From NCBI GenBank assembly GCA_000688615.1, contig JHVA01000001.1:3720001-3784000 (forward strand): a DNA stretch of 64,000 nt, in the 5' to 3' direction. The DNA comes from Acidobacteriaceae bacterium KBS 146. Lineage in GTDB: Bacteria > Acidobacteriota > Terriglobia > Terriglobales > Acidobacteriaceae. This document shows, in pieces, positions 46,359 through 55,643 of this stretch. Under the pieces are notes generated by a model, which saw only the letters and a list, made by a program, of their open reading frames with translations, had not been told where the DNA came from and searched no databases. The position numbers and the translations under genes are program-made. Positions within the stretch are counted from its first letter, which is position 1, and the number at the start of each line of letters is the position of its first letter.

Positions 46359-47579
46359 TCAAGACGATCGAAAGACTTTGCGGACCGCGTCGAGGTATGC
46401 CTTGCCGTGTTCTGCGTCGGGCTCGAGATAACTACCCTCAGTCCACTCGTTCCACGAGTTGAGCGTGATCAGGCGCTTGCCTGCAGGCAGTTGGCTGAGT
46501 GCAAACTGCTTTGCGGAGTGAAGCGCTTTCTCGAATGCCTGGGGAGAGTTGTTGACCACTACAGATGTGTATGGATAGCCGCTCACACGGAAGTTGTCTG
46601 TTTGGCAAGTGCGAGGCGTGGCGTCCCATCCGACAGTTACGTTAGGGAAATACATGCAATTCAGCTCTGCAGAGGCCCGACTACGGTAGGCTTCGTACTG
46701 TCGACGGATATCTTCGTAATCTGTGGTGACCGCTTTCGAAAGCTGAACATGATGGATCCACACGTAGGAGGTCGTGCTGTCAATGCGCAGGCGATGTAGC
46801 AGTTCGTGCACATTCGTCATCTCCGTTTCACCGGGTAGGAGCTTCACACCCCATGTGACTGCGTTAAGATGGACACCGGGAAAACCAGCGGCAACTGCCT
46901 TCTGGCGGAGTGTATCGAGCGCCCTCTCGGCCTGCGAGGGTCCCCCCATACCCTGCACAAAGCGAAAGAGTTCGTAGATGGAGAAGTAGGGCTGTCCATC
47001 GAGCTTGAGGTATGTAGAGTGCTGGAAGAGTTGGACAAGGCGGTCACACATTGCATCGAAGGCAATGGGTGAAATGCTACCGCGAAACTGTACTTTTCCG
47101 GGGCTATCCAGTTTGGCAGGATGTAGATCGATCCAATCGTGATTTGCCCACATCAGCCCAAAGCGAACATCGTTCTTGTTAGACGCTTTAAGGTAACCGC
47201 TCTCGAGAGCGCGGTTCAGAAATGGCCCATCTTCATACCAGTACCAATCAAACAAGAGTGCGTCGACCCCATGCTGGCGAGCAGCGAAAATCTTCTGGCT
47301 AAAGACTTCAGGAGTGGACTCATCCGCGTAACCCCACTGCGGCACCTGTGGTTGGTAATGGCCGGGAAAACGGGGCCTTGCGGCCTTGACGAGGTTCCAT
47401 TCAGTCCAGTCGCTGCCGTGGGCCTTCTCGTTCCGCGGGTCTACATGGAAGTTGCCGAAGTAATAAGCTGCGGTGATGATCCCGTCGGGCCTTACTGGTT
47501 CGGCGGAGGCTCTTCCTGAACTGAGCCCACCGTTCATCAGTACAGCGCCGGTTCCGGCGATGAAGTCACGGCGATCCAT
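46359..47579 (-). CDS. GH99-like (WbsX-type) exported protein
   Basis: 406 residues from the ATG at 47579. It begins with a twin-arginine-like signal ('MDRRDFIAGTGAVLM'). The body reads 'ITAAYYFGNFHVDPRNEKAH', 'GVDALLFDWYWYEDGPFLNR' and 'LITLNSWNEWTEGSYLEPD', the GH99-like fold shared with WbsX proteins; the last motif holds the Asn-Glu pair of the active-site region. These proteins act on or with mannose-type glycans, though many WbsX homologues have no proven activity. The gene is divergent to the membrane regulator at 47842, and the gap holds repeat elements like one before the TonB receptor. Confidence 0.8.
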   Translation of the reverse strand: MDRRDFIAGTGAVLMNGGLSSGRASAEPVRPDGIITAAYYFGNFHVDPRNEKAHGSDWTEWNLVKAARPRFPGHYQPQVPQWGYADESTPEVFSQKIFAARQHGVDALLFDWYWYEDGPFLNRALESGYLKASNKNDVRFGLMWANHDWIDLHPAKLDSPGKVQFRGSISPIAFDAMCDRLVQLFQHSTYLKLDGQPYFSIYELFRFVQGMGGPSQAERALDTLRQKAVAAGFPGVHLNAVTWGVKLLPGETEMTNVHELLHRLRIDSTTSYVWIHHVQLSKAVTTDYEDIRRQYEAYRSRASAELNCMYFPNVTVGWDATPRTCQTDNFRVSGYPYTSVVVNNSPQAFEKALHSAKQFALSQLPAGKRLITLNSWNEWTEGSYLEPDAEHGKAYLDAVRKVFRSS

Positions 47580-47786
47580 ACGTCTCCTCTTGCTTAAAAG
47601 CTCTTCCTGTTGACAGCTTCATTCATCTGGAGCCGAGAAGGTGCATTGCCGCATTCTTCTCCTGTGGCAGCCAGTGGACTTGCTGCGCAGCACCCAGTCC
47701 TCCTGGAAAGGCGATGCTCATTGAGCGCCGTCCAGTAGAACTTCCATTCCTAGACGGTGGGCTTTGGACTGTCAACGTTCTGTCAG

Positions 47787-47809
47787 TACAGTGCAGGTGC
47801 AGTGCTGTA
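47787..47809. promoter_or_regulatory. Possible operator between the GH99-like gene and the regulator
   Basis: TACAG...CTGTA arms enclose two GTGCAG copies (47791-47802). The neighbouring 47769-47786 carries two CTGTCA copies. Similar GTGCAG and TTGACAGTC pieces occur before the TonB receptor at 49526. It is a candidate shared regulator site. Confidence 0.35.
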
Positions 47810-47841
47810 TGATGACTCCCTGAGGAAAGCTTCAACGTCTA

Positions 47842-49248
47842 TTGTCATCAACGAGCTTGGTGATCTGGGACGAGATTCGAGGTGCTGCGGTGCTTGCCAC
47901 AAACGGAGTTGACACCAATGGCGAACAGTCGCAGGCAGAAACACAAGACTCCGCCGAACGCATCTCAGAAGCACTGACTCATATCCTCCACAGCCCCCGC
48001 TTCAAAGACAGCCCGCAATTGCAGAGTTTATTGCGCTATGTCGTTCATGAAGCTTTGAAGGGGAATGAAGATGCTCTCAAGGAGCGAATAATTGGGATGA
48101 ACGTCTTTGGGCGACGTCCCGACTACGACACAACGGATGATCCGATCGTTAGGTCCCGCATGGGATTGCTTCGGAAGCGGCTCGCGCAGTATTACGACGG
48201 AAACGGCGGGGAGCGCGCAGTAGTCCAGATCGTGATCCCCAACGGTACGTACCGGCCTTCTTTCATATTTCGGCCGGCCACAAAGAATTCGCTCGCGAAA
48301 GCCGCACTTATCGAGACAAAGGCACCATCATTTTCCATTGAGGAGCCCGAGAGATCCCCCGGTAATCCCAACGCGCCCTCGACCGTAGTCGGGGGCGCGA
48401 GCGTTACTCCATGGGTGGCCGGAGCGAAATGGAGATTCAAAATTGGACCCCTTGTAGCTGCCGCCCTTCTCATTCTCCTTGGAACGGGGTGGTTCGTCCT
48501 ACGGACCTCGCAGAGTGAGCTCGATCTGCTATGGGCGCCGATTGTGAAAAGCAAGCAGCCGATATACGTCTACACAGGGACCATTCCGGTCTTTGAAGAG
48601 GAATCTCCTCTTGATGAAGCGGCGTCTCCCGAAGATCGAGCCTCGCCATTACGCGTGCCCGAACCACCATCGGTGGATGCACCGCGCACCGGCCCTAACC
48701 ATGTCTTTTCATGGGGTGAGGGAATGCTCACCGGCTCCGTCTACGCCGATATACGATTGGCCGCTTTTTTAAGCAAGCGCAATCGAACTTCGGTCATGCG
48801 CTCCGGTGCAAACCTTCCCTTCATGGATTTGAAGGGATCCCCTCTCATCCTTGTCGGCTCCTTTGACAACTATTGGACAAGGGTGATGAATGAAAATCTG
48901 CCCTTTTATCTGGATCGCGGCTTTGGAATCCGCGAGCGCGAGGGGGCGCACCGGCGGTGGTTTAATCCTCTGAAAGCAGAGATGACACCGAGGATGATGG
49001 AAGACTACGCTCTCGTCCTTCGAGTCATGAACTCGAAAAATGGAGCGCCAGTACTGGCAGTTGTCGGCCTTTCCACCTGTGGGACACATGCTGCAGCGGA
49101 TTTCGTCACCGACCCGGTACAAATGCGAGCACTGTCAGGCGTCCCCCGTGAGTCTCTCATGAACAAGAACATCGAGCTCGTCCTCCACACGTCTTTGGTG
49201 AACTGCGCGCCCACCTCAGTAGAGGTCATTGCAAGCAAGGTTTGGTAG
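47842..49248 (+). CDS. Membrane-anchored regulator with winged-helix-like N-terminal domain
   Basis: 468 residues if TTG 47842 is used; the start is unsure and GTG codons further in are possible. Residues 52-118 ('SPRFKDSPQLQSLLRYVV', 'LKERIIGMNVFGRRPDYD', 'PIVRSRMGLLRKRLAQYY') are a domain common at the N-terminus of acidobacterial regulators, where it sits in the place of a DNA-binding winged helix. One membrane helix spans 201-220 ('IGPLVAAALLILLGTGWFVL'). The C-terminal periplasmic half carries no motif that I know. It is probably a signal-sensing transcription factor in the inner membrane, and it precedes a TonB receptor by 400 bases. Confidence 0.65.
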   Translation: MSSTSLVIWDEIRGAAVLATNGVDTNGEQSQAETQDSAERISEALTHILHSPRFKDSPQLQSLLRYVVHEALKGNEDALKERIIGMNVFGRRPDYDTTDDPIVRSRMGLLRKRLAQYYDGNGGERAVVQIVIPNGTYRPSFIFRPATKNSLAKAALIETKAPSFSIEEPERSPGNPNAPSTVVGGASVTPWVAGAKWRFKIGPLVAAALLILLGTGWFVLRTSQSELDLLWAPIVKSKQPIYVYTGTIPVFEEESPLDEAASPEDRASPLRVPEPPSVDAPRTGPNHVFSWGEGMLTGSVYADIRLAAFLSKRNRTSVMRSGANLPFMDLKGSPLILVGSFDNYWTRVMNENLPFYLDRGFGIREREGAHRRWFNPLKAEMTPRMMEDYALVLRVMNSKNGAPVLAVVGLSTCGTHAAADFVTDPVQMRALSGVPRESLMNKNIELVLHTSLVNCAPTSVEVIASKVW

Positions 49249-49525
49249 CGGATCTCCGCGACTCCACCGCATGGGATCGTCGCAGTGTCTGCGGCGCGTT
49301 CATCCCGAGGTGGATGCAGATCGGCCTTTCGAAACATCTTGACTAAACACCCGGCCACGACACTGTCGCGTGTGAGGTCGCTCAGTAAGTTCGCCGGCGG
49401 TCTTTCCTCGCCGCTCGGAGGCCTGCGGTGCACGGCCTCGATACTGTCCCCGTACTGCCGAATGCAACCGCGCGTAATCGCCCAGTAAGCCATTGCAGGA
49501 GTGATGGTTACGATTCCCTTGATCT

Positions 49526-49539
49526 GTGCAGTACTGCAC
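49526..49539. promoter_or_regulatory. Palindrome upstream of the TonB receptor
   Basis: GTGCAGTACTGCAC (49526-49539) is a perfect 14-base palindrome. The 49249-49650 gap also holds ATTGACAGTCAAT (around 49565-49577). Nothing else in this 402-base gap was recognised. It is a candidate operator for the TonB receptor. Confidence 0.4.
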
Positions 49540-49650
49540 CGCACCTACACCATACCTGCGGATCATTGACAGTCAATCCCACCATCCCCTAGCACTTGTG
49601 AGGCTTGTCATCACGAGTTTCATTATTCGTTTTATTTCAGAGGGTAGAAC

Positions 49651-52600
49651 ATGAGATTGAAGTTACTCCTTCCAAGCTTTCGACCCAGGGTCGCAGAGAA
49701 GAGTGGATCTACACAGACAACGAGACAAGTCCGATGGAAGGCGTCTCTCACCGGCTTCATTCTCTCCACACTGCTTTCAGTCGCCCTCGTGTCGGTTGTT
49801 CCTCAGCGAAAGGCATTCGCTCAAACAAACCTTGCCAGCATCACAGGAACGGTCACGGATAGCACCGGAGCCGCACTTCCGAACGTCAGCGTTAACATCC
49901 TGAACACAGAGACCACTGCAGTGCGTGTCGTCACAACGGACGCAATGGGGTTTTATACGGCCCCTTCATTGAGTGTCGGCTCGTACCGTATCACGGCAAC
50001 AGCGGCTGGCTTTAATAAGGCGGTCGTTTCAGCTTCGCTGACTTTGGGCGGCCTCAATCTTGATGTTCACATGAACGTAGGAAACATTTCAGAAGAGATC
50101 ACAGTGTCTGGATCATCCGGATCGGTGGCTCTCCAGACGGACAGCCATGAATTGTCCACGTCTATGGACAGTGTGCAACTGACAACACTTCCGAACGGTG
50201 GCCGCAGCCTTCTCAGCATCGCCACTCTCGGTCCGGCTTCACAGAACGGTACGGACTCTAACACATCGGCTGGAGACCAGAGTTTTTTTGGACAGACTGG
50301 AAACTCCGTCATCCTCGCCGGTCTGGGGCCAAATCAGACACAGTTTCTGCAGGATGGAATCGACAACACAAACCTTCTCACGCAGACCGCAAATATCCTC
50401 GCCTCCGTCGAGGCAGCCAAAGAGGTGTCCACCCTCTACAGCAACGCTCCGGCTATCTTCCGGCAGCCCGCGATAGTCAACGTCATCACGAAGAGCGGCT
50501 CCAACGAGTTCCATGGGACCGTGTATGACTTCCTGCAAAACGATGCTGCAAACGCCAAAAACTGGTATGCGACGTCGAAGGCGCCTCTGCGGTACAACCT
50601 CTTCGGAGGCAACCTGGGAGGTCCGATTTTCCGGAACAAAATCTTCGGTTTCTTCGATTACTCCGGCTTGCGAAGCCACTCGTCTGGACTCTCGCAGAAT
50701 CGTGTCCCCACAACAGCAGAGCGTCAGGGAGACTTCTCAGCTGACCCGGTTATCTACGATCCCTCAACATACAATGCTGCGACCGGCACATCCAATCCAT
50801 TTCCGAACAACAAGCTGCCCGCTATCAGCCCATTTGCTCAGCTCTGGTTGCAAAACTATCCACTCCCGAATATGGCACTCAACGCGAACAACGTGAACTA
50901 TCAGGTCAACCTTCCCTCAATCAGCAACTACGATGAATATCTCGGTCGCGTCGATTGGAATCTCTCCGAAAAGAACCAGTTCTTTGGAACGGTAGCTCGT
51001 TACAGCAGCTCCGGCGGTGGCAACAGCATCGTTCCGCGATTCTTCGGCATCAGCATTCCATTAAAAGGCACTAACGCCTCCATGACCGACACTTATATCG
51101 TGAATGATCACGTCGTCAATGCCGTTAAGATCGGCTACAACCGCAGCAACCTATTCCGTACGCAGCAGGGAACAGGAGCAATGAACTACGCGAACTTCTA
51201 TGGATTGAAAAATCTCAATCCCTTGCTGGAGCAGTCAACACCACCCGCGATCTCCATCTCAAACTACACCTCATTGGGTGATCCGTATTCCCCACAAGGC
51301 GCTATCCAGAACCGTTACCAATTCGCGGATCAGGTTACCTGGACGCTCGGGAACCATACGTTCAGCTTTGGCGGTGAATTCATTCGGGTCCAATTCAACG
51401 GAAGCTGGGTGGTTACTAACAACGGCAATTACAGCTTCGACGGATCCGCGACGTCCCAGTATGTCTCCGGAAAGCGCAGTTCGAGTAATCAGGGTAATGC
51501 GTTAGCCGACCTAGAACTCGGATACCCCGTCAGAGGAAGTGGCCTTACAGGCACCTCTGCTGGAGCGTTCCGGGAATTTGACGTATCCGGGTTTCTTCAA
51601 GATGACTGGAGGATCACTCCCCGCCTGGTTCTCAATTTCGGGTTGCGGTACGACTACGTCAATCCTCCAACCGACAAGAACGGGCGCGGTGCGCTTTACG
51701 TGTTGGCGGCTAATGCGAACCGGCCTGGTGCTTGGAACGCTAATTACAACGATTGGGGGCCTCGTATTGGTTTCTCTTACAAGGCGACAGATCACGTTGC
51801 CATTCGCGGCGGCTATGGCATTTACTACGCGCCGATCCTTTACAACAATCTTCAGTTCATGCTTTTGTACTCACCGAACGTGGTGGCACAGAGCTATAGC
51901 TTGAAGATCCAATCACCACAAAATATACAAAACCTATTTCAGGTCAACCCGCGTTCGGTTCCAGGCCAGGGCGGTTACTCCATCACCCCAACCCTTAAGG
52001 ACACATCGACGCAGGAATGGAATCTGAACATCGAGCGGACTCTTGGTAGCAGCACGATGCTCACTGTGCAGTATCTCGGCAACGTCACCCGCCACCAGTC
52101 TGCTCGCGCTGATCTCAATCAGCCAGTCGCTCTTTCCGTTGGCAATACATCTGGCAAGCTCGACGTTCGTCCCTATCCCAGCGCGGGCCCCATTAACGGT
52201 CAACTCAACGCCTTCAGCGCGAACTACAACGCGCTGGGTGTCAAGTTCGATAGAAGACTTTCCAACGATCTCCAGCTTCTCGTCAGTTATAGCTGGCAGA
52301 AGGCGTTGGACAACGTGGACGGAGACAACAACAACATCCAGTCGATCTACGACCCTCAGCTAACCTATGGTCTAGCGAGCTTCAATCGTAGTCAGGACCT
52401 CAACATCAGTCCGATCTACTTCCTGCCATTTGGGCCCGGCAAACGGTTTGCGAACTCGAATAATATCTTCAACCGTGAGCTAATTGGAGGTTGGGAGCTA
52501 TCGGGACTTCAGTACTTTGCATCCGGTCAACCGATCAGCGTGTCAGCGAATAACAACGCGGATACAAGCCCGAACCATGGTGTTTACGCAAATCTGACCT

Positions 52601-52923
52601 GCAATCCCATGCGGGGGTTCCGTCGCACTCGCTTCAACATATTCAATCCCGCATGTTTTGCACAACCCGCAGCGGGCCAATACGGCACCACACGTTCAGT
52701 AGGGTCGCAACCCCGAATTTTCTCCACGAACCTTTCGGTCTTGAAGAACTTCACTATCACAGAGCATCATCAGCTTCAGTTCCGTGCAGAAGCGTATAAC
52801 CTCTTCAATCATCCCCTCTTCAGTACCGGCGGCGGTGGAGTAACCTCTCCGACGCTTGGTATAGCAACTTCGCAGTCAAACAGTCCACGGTCGATGCAGT
52901 TCGGTCTCAGGTATTCTTTTTGA
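49651..52923 (+). CDS. TonB-dependent receptor, Oar-like
   Basis: 1090 residues, with AGAGGG before the ATG at 49651. The N-terminus is long before the signal segment 'LTGFILSTLLSVALVSVV' (cleavage near KAFAQ). A carboxypeptidase-like domain ('SITGTVTDSTGAALPNVSV', residues about 62-150), the plug ('LAGLGPNQTQFLQDGIDNTN', 'QPAIVNVITKSGSNEFHGT') and a long barrel follow, ending in a Phe-terminated strand ('QFGLRYSF'). It lies beside the membrane regulator and faces the cytochrome/DUF1501 operon. Family knowledge ties such receptors to uptake of glycan pieces, and the GH99-like protein nearby fits that, without proof. Confidence 0.9.
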   Translation: MRLKLLLPSFRPRVAEKSGSTQTTRQVRWKASLTGFILSTLLSVALVSVVPQRKAFAQTNLASITGTVTDSTGAALPNVSVNILNTETTAVRVVTTDAMGFYTAPSLSVGSYRITATAAGFNKAVVSASLTLGGLNLDVHMNVGNISEEITVSGSSGSVALQTDSHELSTSMDSVQLTTLPNGGRSLLSIATLGPASQNGTDSNTSAGDQSFFGQTGNSVILAGLGPNQTQFLQDGIDNTNLLTQTANILASVEAAKEVSTLYSNAPAIFRQPAIVNVITKSGSNEFHGTVYDFLQNDAANAKNWYATSKAPLRYNLFGGNLGGPIFRNKIFGFFDYSGLRSHSSGLSQNRVPTTAERQGDFSADPVIYDPSTYNAATGTSNPFPNNKLPAISPFAQLWLQNYPLPNMALNANNVNYQVNLPSISNYDEYLGRVDWNLSEKNQFFGTVARYSSSGGGNSIVPRFFGISIPLKGTNASMTDTYIVNDHVVNAVKIGYNRSNLFRTQQGTGAMNYANFYGLKNLNPLLEQSTPPAISISNYTSLGDPYSPQGAIQNRYQFADQVTWTLGNHTFSFGGEFIRVQFNGSWVVTNNGNYSFDGSATSQYVSGKRSSSNQGNALADLELGYPVRGSGLTGTSAGAFREFDVSGFLQDDWRITPRLVLNFGLRYDYVNPPTDKNGRGALYVLAANANRPGAWNANYNDWGPRIGFSYKATDHVAIRGGYGIYYAPILYNNLQFMLLYSPNVVAQSYSLKIQSPQNIQNLFQVNPRSVPGQGGYSITPTLKDTSTQEWNLNIERTLGSSTMLTVQYLGNVTRHQSARADLNQPVALSVGNTSGKLDVRPYPSAGPINGQLNAFSANYNALGVKFDRRLSNDLQLLVSYSWQKALDNVDGDNNNIQSIYDPQLTYGLASFNRSQDLNISPIYFLPFGPGKRFANSNNIFNRELIGGWELSGLQYFASGQPISVSANNNADTSPNHGVYANLTCNPMRGFRRTRFNIFNPACFAQPAAGQYGTTRSVGSQPRIFSTNLSVLKNFTITEHHQLQFRAEAYNLFNHPLFSTGGGGVTSPTLGIATSQSNSPRSMQFGLRYSF

Positions 52924-53084
52924 ACCCGACGAGTGCATCGGCGATTTGCCGCTCACGAAGGGACTACGCTACGAGCACAACACCCTTTACTCAGGAGTAT
53001 GTCAAACTTTACTCCGGCTCAACAGAGCGTTGTACCTGTAAGACTTCTTGACGAGGAGATTGGATAGGATAAACGAGATTTCTT

Positions 53085-54146
53085 TTAGAAGCTTAGGCGG
53101 TCGAGCTTGGTGACGCGTCCCGTCTTATTCCAGTCAGAGATGTAAATACTGCCTGCTGAGCTCACATGGCAACCGTGGGATGCGCTGAATGATGCGAAAG
53201 AAATGTTCTGAGGCGGCAGATCATACTTTGCCCACTGAGTCTGGTCAGGATTGTCACCGAGGAAGGCGACTGGAACATTGTCTTTGTCCAGGATGACAAC
53301 TCGCCCTTCGAGTTCAGAGATGACAACGTAGTCCCCGAGAAAACCTATCTGACAGGGGCGGCGGAGGTGCGAGGTGGTTGTGCGAACAAAGTTGCCATCG
53401 AAGTCCATGTGTACCATACGACGATTTTCGCGGTCGCAAACGTACATTAGCGGCTGGTCGTAGCGAGTGTCGATCGCAATCCCGTGGTTGCAGTGGAACT
53501 TTCCGTCTTCGGTGCCTTTGCCTGCGTAGGCCTTTTTGAAGTTGCCTTTTCCATCGAAGCGGAAGAGGCGCGAATCACCGTAGCCATTCGCGATCCAAAT
53601 ATCACCATCTGGTGCTGAAAGAGCTGACGTGATGCGCCAGGCATTTGGCTGGTTGAATCCTGCTTCCGCCGGGGCCTTAATCTTCAGAACAGGAGTGCCA
53701 TCGGTCTTCATTTTTACAAAGAGCCAGTTTTCGTCAGCCGTACCTTTCTGTACGGTTGTGTAGATATATTCCGTGCCGCCTTCCTCGGTAAGCCACATCG
53801 AGTGCACCTCGGGAAACTGATGTGCCACCGTCTTTAGAAATTGTCCCTTACTGTCGTAGATGATGATGCCGGTGGTGCTTTGAGTGCTTACATACACGTT
53901 GCCAGCCTTGTCTGTTGCGATGGCGCCATGTGTACCTCCGAACTGCTGCCCGGACGGAAGGTGGCCGAACGCGTCATCCTTCTTGTAGCGCCACTGTCCA
54001 TTTCCGGTGACGAACGTCTTCTTATCTGCCTCATTTGGCTGTTCTGCATGCAACATTTCATCCGAAACGAGCGAAGCAATGGCGACCGTCCCGACGCAGG
54101 AGGCAAGAAATCTGCGACGTGTCGTGGATCCAGATGGGTTCGACAT
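53085..54146 (-). CDS. Exported NHL-repeat protein of the cytochrome/DUF1501 operon
   Basis: 353 residues. It opens with a twin-arginine-like signal ('STTRRRFLASCVGTVAIA'). The body is a six-bladed type propeller with NHL-like repeats ('HGAIATDKAGNVYVST', 'APDGDIWIANGYGDSRLFRF', 'HCNHGIAIDTRYDQPLMYVC', 'GCHVSSAGSIYISDWNKTGR'). No metal or catalytic residues stand out. It is the last gene of the four-gene minus-strand operon (13 bases after the cytochrome-like gene), so it should act with those proteins outside the cytoplasm, perhaps as a binding or lactone-hydrolysing part. Confidence 0.75.
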   Translation of the reverse strand: MSNPSGSTTRRRFLASCVGTVAIASLVSDEMLHAEQPNEADKKTFVTGNGQWRYKKDDAFGHLPSGQQFGGTHGAIATDKAGNVYVSTQSTTGIIIYDSKGQFLKTVAHQFPEVHSMWLTEEGGTEYIYTTVQKGTADENWLFVKMKTDGTPVLKIKAPAEAGFNQPNAWRITSALSAPDGDIWIANGYGDSRLFRFDGKGNFKKAYAGKGTEDGKFHCNHGIAIDTRYDQPLMYVCDRENRRMVHMDFDGNFVRTTTSHLRRPCQIGFLGDYVVISELEGRVVILDKDNVPVAFLGDNPDQTQWAKYDLPPQNISFASFSASHGCHVSSAGSIYISDWNKTGRVTKLDRLSF

Positions 54147-54159
54147 AAGTGGCTCCCTA

Positions 54160-55638
54160 TTAGAAGATGAGTTTCTGTTTCAGTGTCGGAGTATTCGCTG
54201 ACGCCGGCGCGATCTTTGTACTTGCAACGTACACGTGTTCCATCTTCGGCATGGAGGCGATCATGCCAAGCATTGCAGGTGTAACCTGCGTTCCCAGTAG
54301 ATTGATGGATTGCAATTGCTCGAGGTGACGCAGTCGCTGGACTCCATCGTCTGTAACGTGGGTGTGTGAAAGCCGAAGAAGGCGAAGATTTTTCATGCTG
54401 GCAATGAGATCACTGGAGTGATCGCTGATGGAGGTACCAGAGAAGTCGGCAGCCCTGATCTGCTCAAGAACCGGTTTGAAAGATACGAGGTCGCTATCCC
54501 CAAATTTTTCACCGACCAGGGATGCGTTCAAGCTGAGCATTGCGGAGGTTCGAGACTCATATTGTAGAAGATCCGGATAACGCTTCTGAAGAGCAGCTAC
54601 ATCTGAAGCATGCGTGGAGCGGGCCTTATCTGCAATGGAAGGATCGTACTTCGGTAGCTCAATTTCTTTCGGAGTGGTTGCCACGTTGGTGGGTGCGCCC
54701 TGAACTGCATTCAGTGGTGAAGTCTCACTCGCTCCAGCTTTGATCCATGCTTCGATTGTTTCGATCTCGTCGGGGGTGAGTCGCCGTTTGCCCGAAGGCG
54801 GCATGGCGTTGTCGTCTGTCTGCGGGAGATTGATGCGATGAAACAGTTCGCTCCCGGTTGAGTTGCCGGGTTGAATGACGACGCCGTGCTTGCCACCGCG
54901 CAGAATTGCTTTGTAGCTATCCAGGCGTAGCTGTCCTCGCTGTTTGTTAGGGCCATGACAGGAATAGCAGTTCTTCGCAAAGATTGGTTCAATGCGTGCG
55001 CCATAGAATGTATTGCGATCGATGACTGTAAGGGTGGTTCCGCCCGTGGCCGCACTGTCGTCGGTACTTATGCCGAGTAGGGTTTGCAAGGGAGTGGGCA
55101 TGCCATCCGTAAGGTGATTCTCGCCTTGCGTAAGTTGACCGCCGCGATAGCCAGTCCAGGAGACTAACGCGACCGTGATTGCGAGCGCCGCCCAGTAGAC
55201 GATATTGCCGCGTCGCGTGGTTGCATGATCACGCAATATCCAACACAACCAACACGCCAAGGCCGTGAGCAGCCCTCCCCACATGTGTTGCGTGACGATG
55301 CGTCCAGAGTAGCCTCCATTGCGGGCAAGTGCCCATCCGAGCGAAGCTGCAAACATGCTTGCCAGAAGGCCGAGCATCAACATGAACTCGACCGAAGCTC
55401 TTAGATGGGGAAAGCGTTTATGTCTTCCAATCAGCTCCAGGAGTGGAACTACATACAGAAGTGCAATAGGAAAATGAATTGTCAGCAGATGAAATTTTCC
55501 CGCGAACAGCAGCCACGAGGAACGCTCCTGGCCGTCTGGAGGAGAAGCCAGAAACAGAAAGGCGAGTGCCAGTATCGCCACAAGTACGACCAGCCGGTGT
55601 CTGCGGGCGGAGATCAGTTGACGTAGTGAGAGTGCCAT
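54160..55638 (-). CDS. Membrane c-type cytochrome with LRR-like C-terminus
   Basis: 492 residues, starting 5 bases after the DUF1501 stop. About six membrane segments at the N-terminus ('FHLLTIHFPIALLYVVPLLE') resemble the DUF2231 group. A planctomycete-type cytochrome domain follows with the haem motif 'FAKNCYSCHGPNKQRGQLRL' and 'GSELFHRINLPQTDDNAMPP' (axial-ligand Met region). Residues about 390-480 are leucine-rich repeats ('LRLLRLSHTHVTDDGVQRL'). The combination of membrane, haem and repeat domains points to electron transfer tied to binding of a large partner or substrate. The substrate is unknown. Confidence 0.75.
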   Translation of the reverse strand: MALSLRQLISARRHRLVVLVAILALAFLFLASPPDGQERSSWLLFAGKFHLLTIHFPIALLYVVPLLELIGRHKRFPHLRASVEFMLMLGLLASMFAASLGWALARNGGYSGRIVTQHMWGGLLTALACWLCWILRDHATTRRGNIVYWAALAITVALVSWTGYRGGQLTQGENHLTDGMPTPLQTLLGISTDDSAATGGTTLTVIDRNTFYGARIEPIFAKNCYSCHGPNKQRGQLRLDSYKAILRGGKHGVVIQPGNSTGSELFHRINLPQTDDNAMPPSGKRRLTPDEIETIEAWIKAGASETSPLNAVQGAPTNVATTPKEIELPKYDPSIADKARSTHASDVAALQKRYPDLLQYESRTSAMLSLNASLVGEKFGDSDLVSFKPVLEQIRAADFSGTSISDHSSDLIASMKNLRLLRLSHTHVTDDGVQRLRHLEQLQSINLLGTQVTPAMLGMIASMPKMEHVYVASTKIAPASANTPTLKQKLIF

Positions 55639-55643
55639 CCTTG

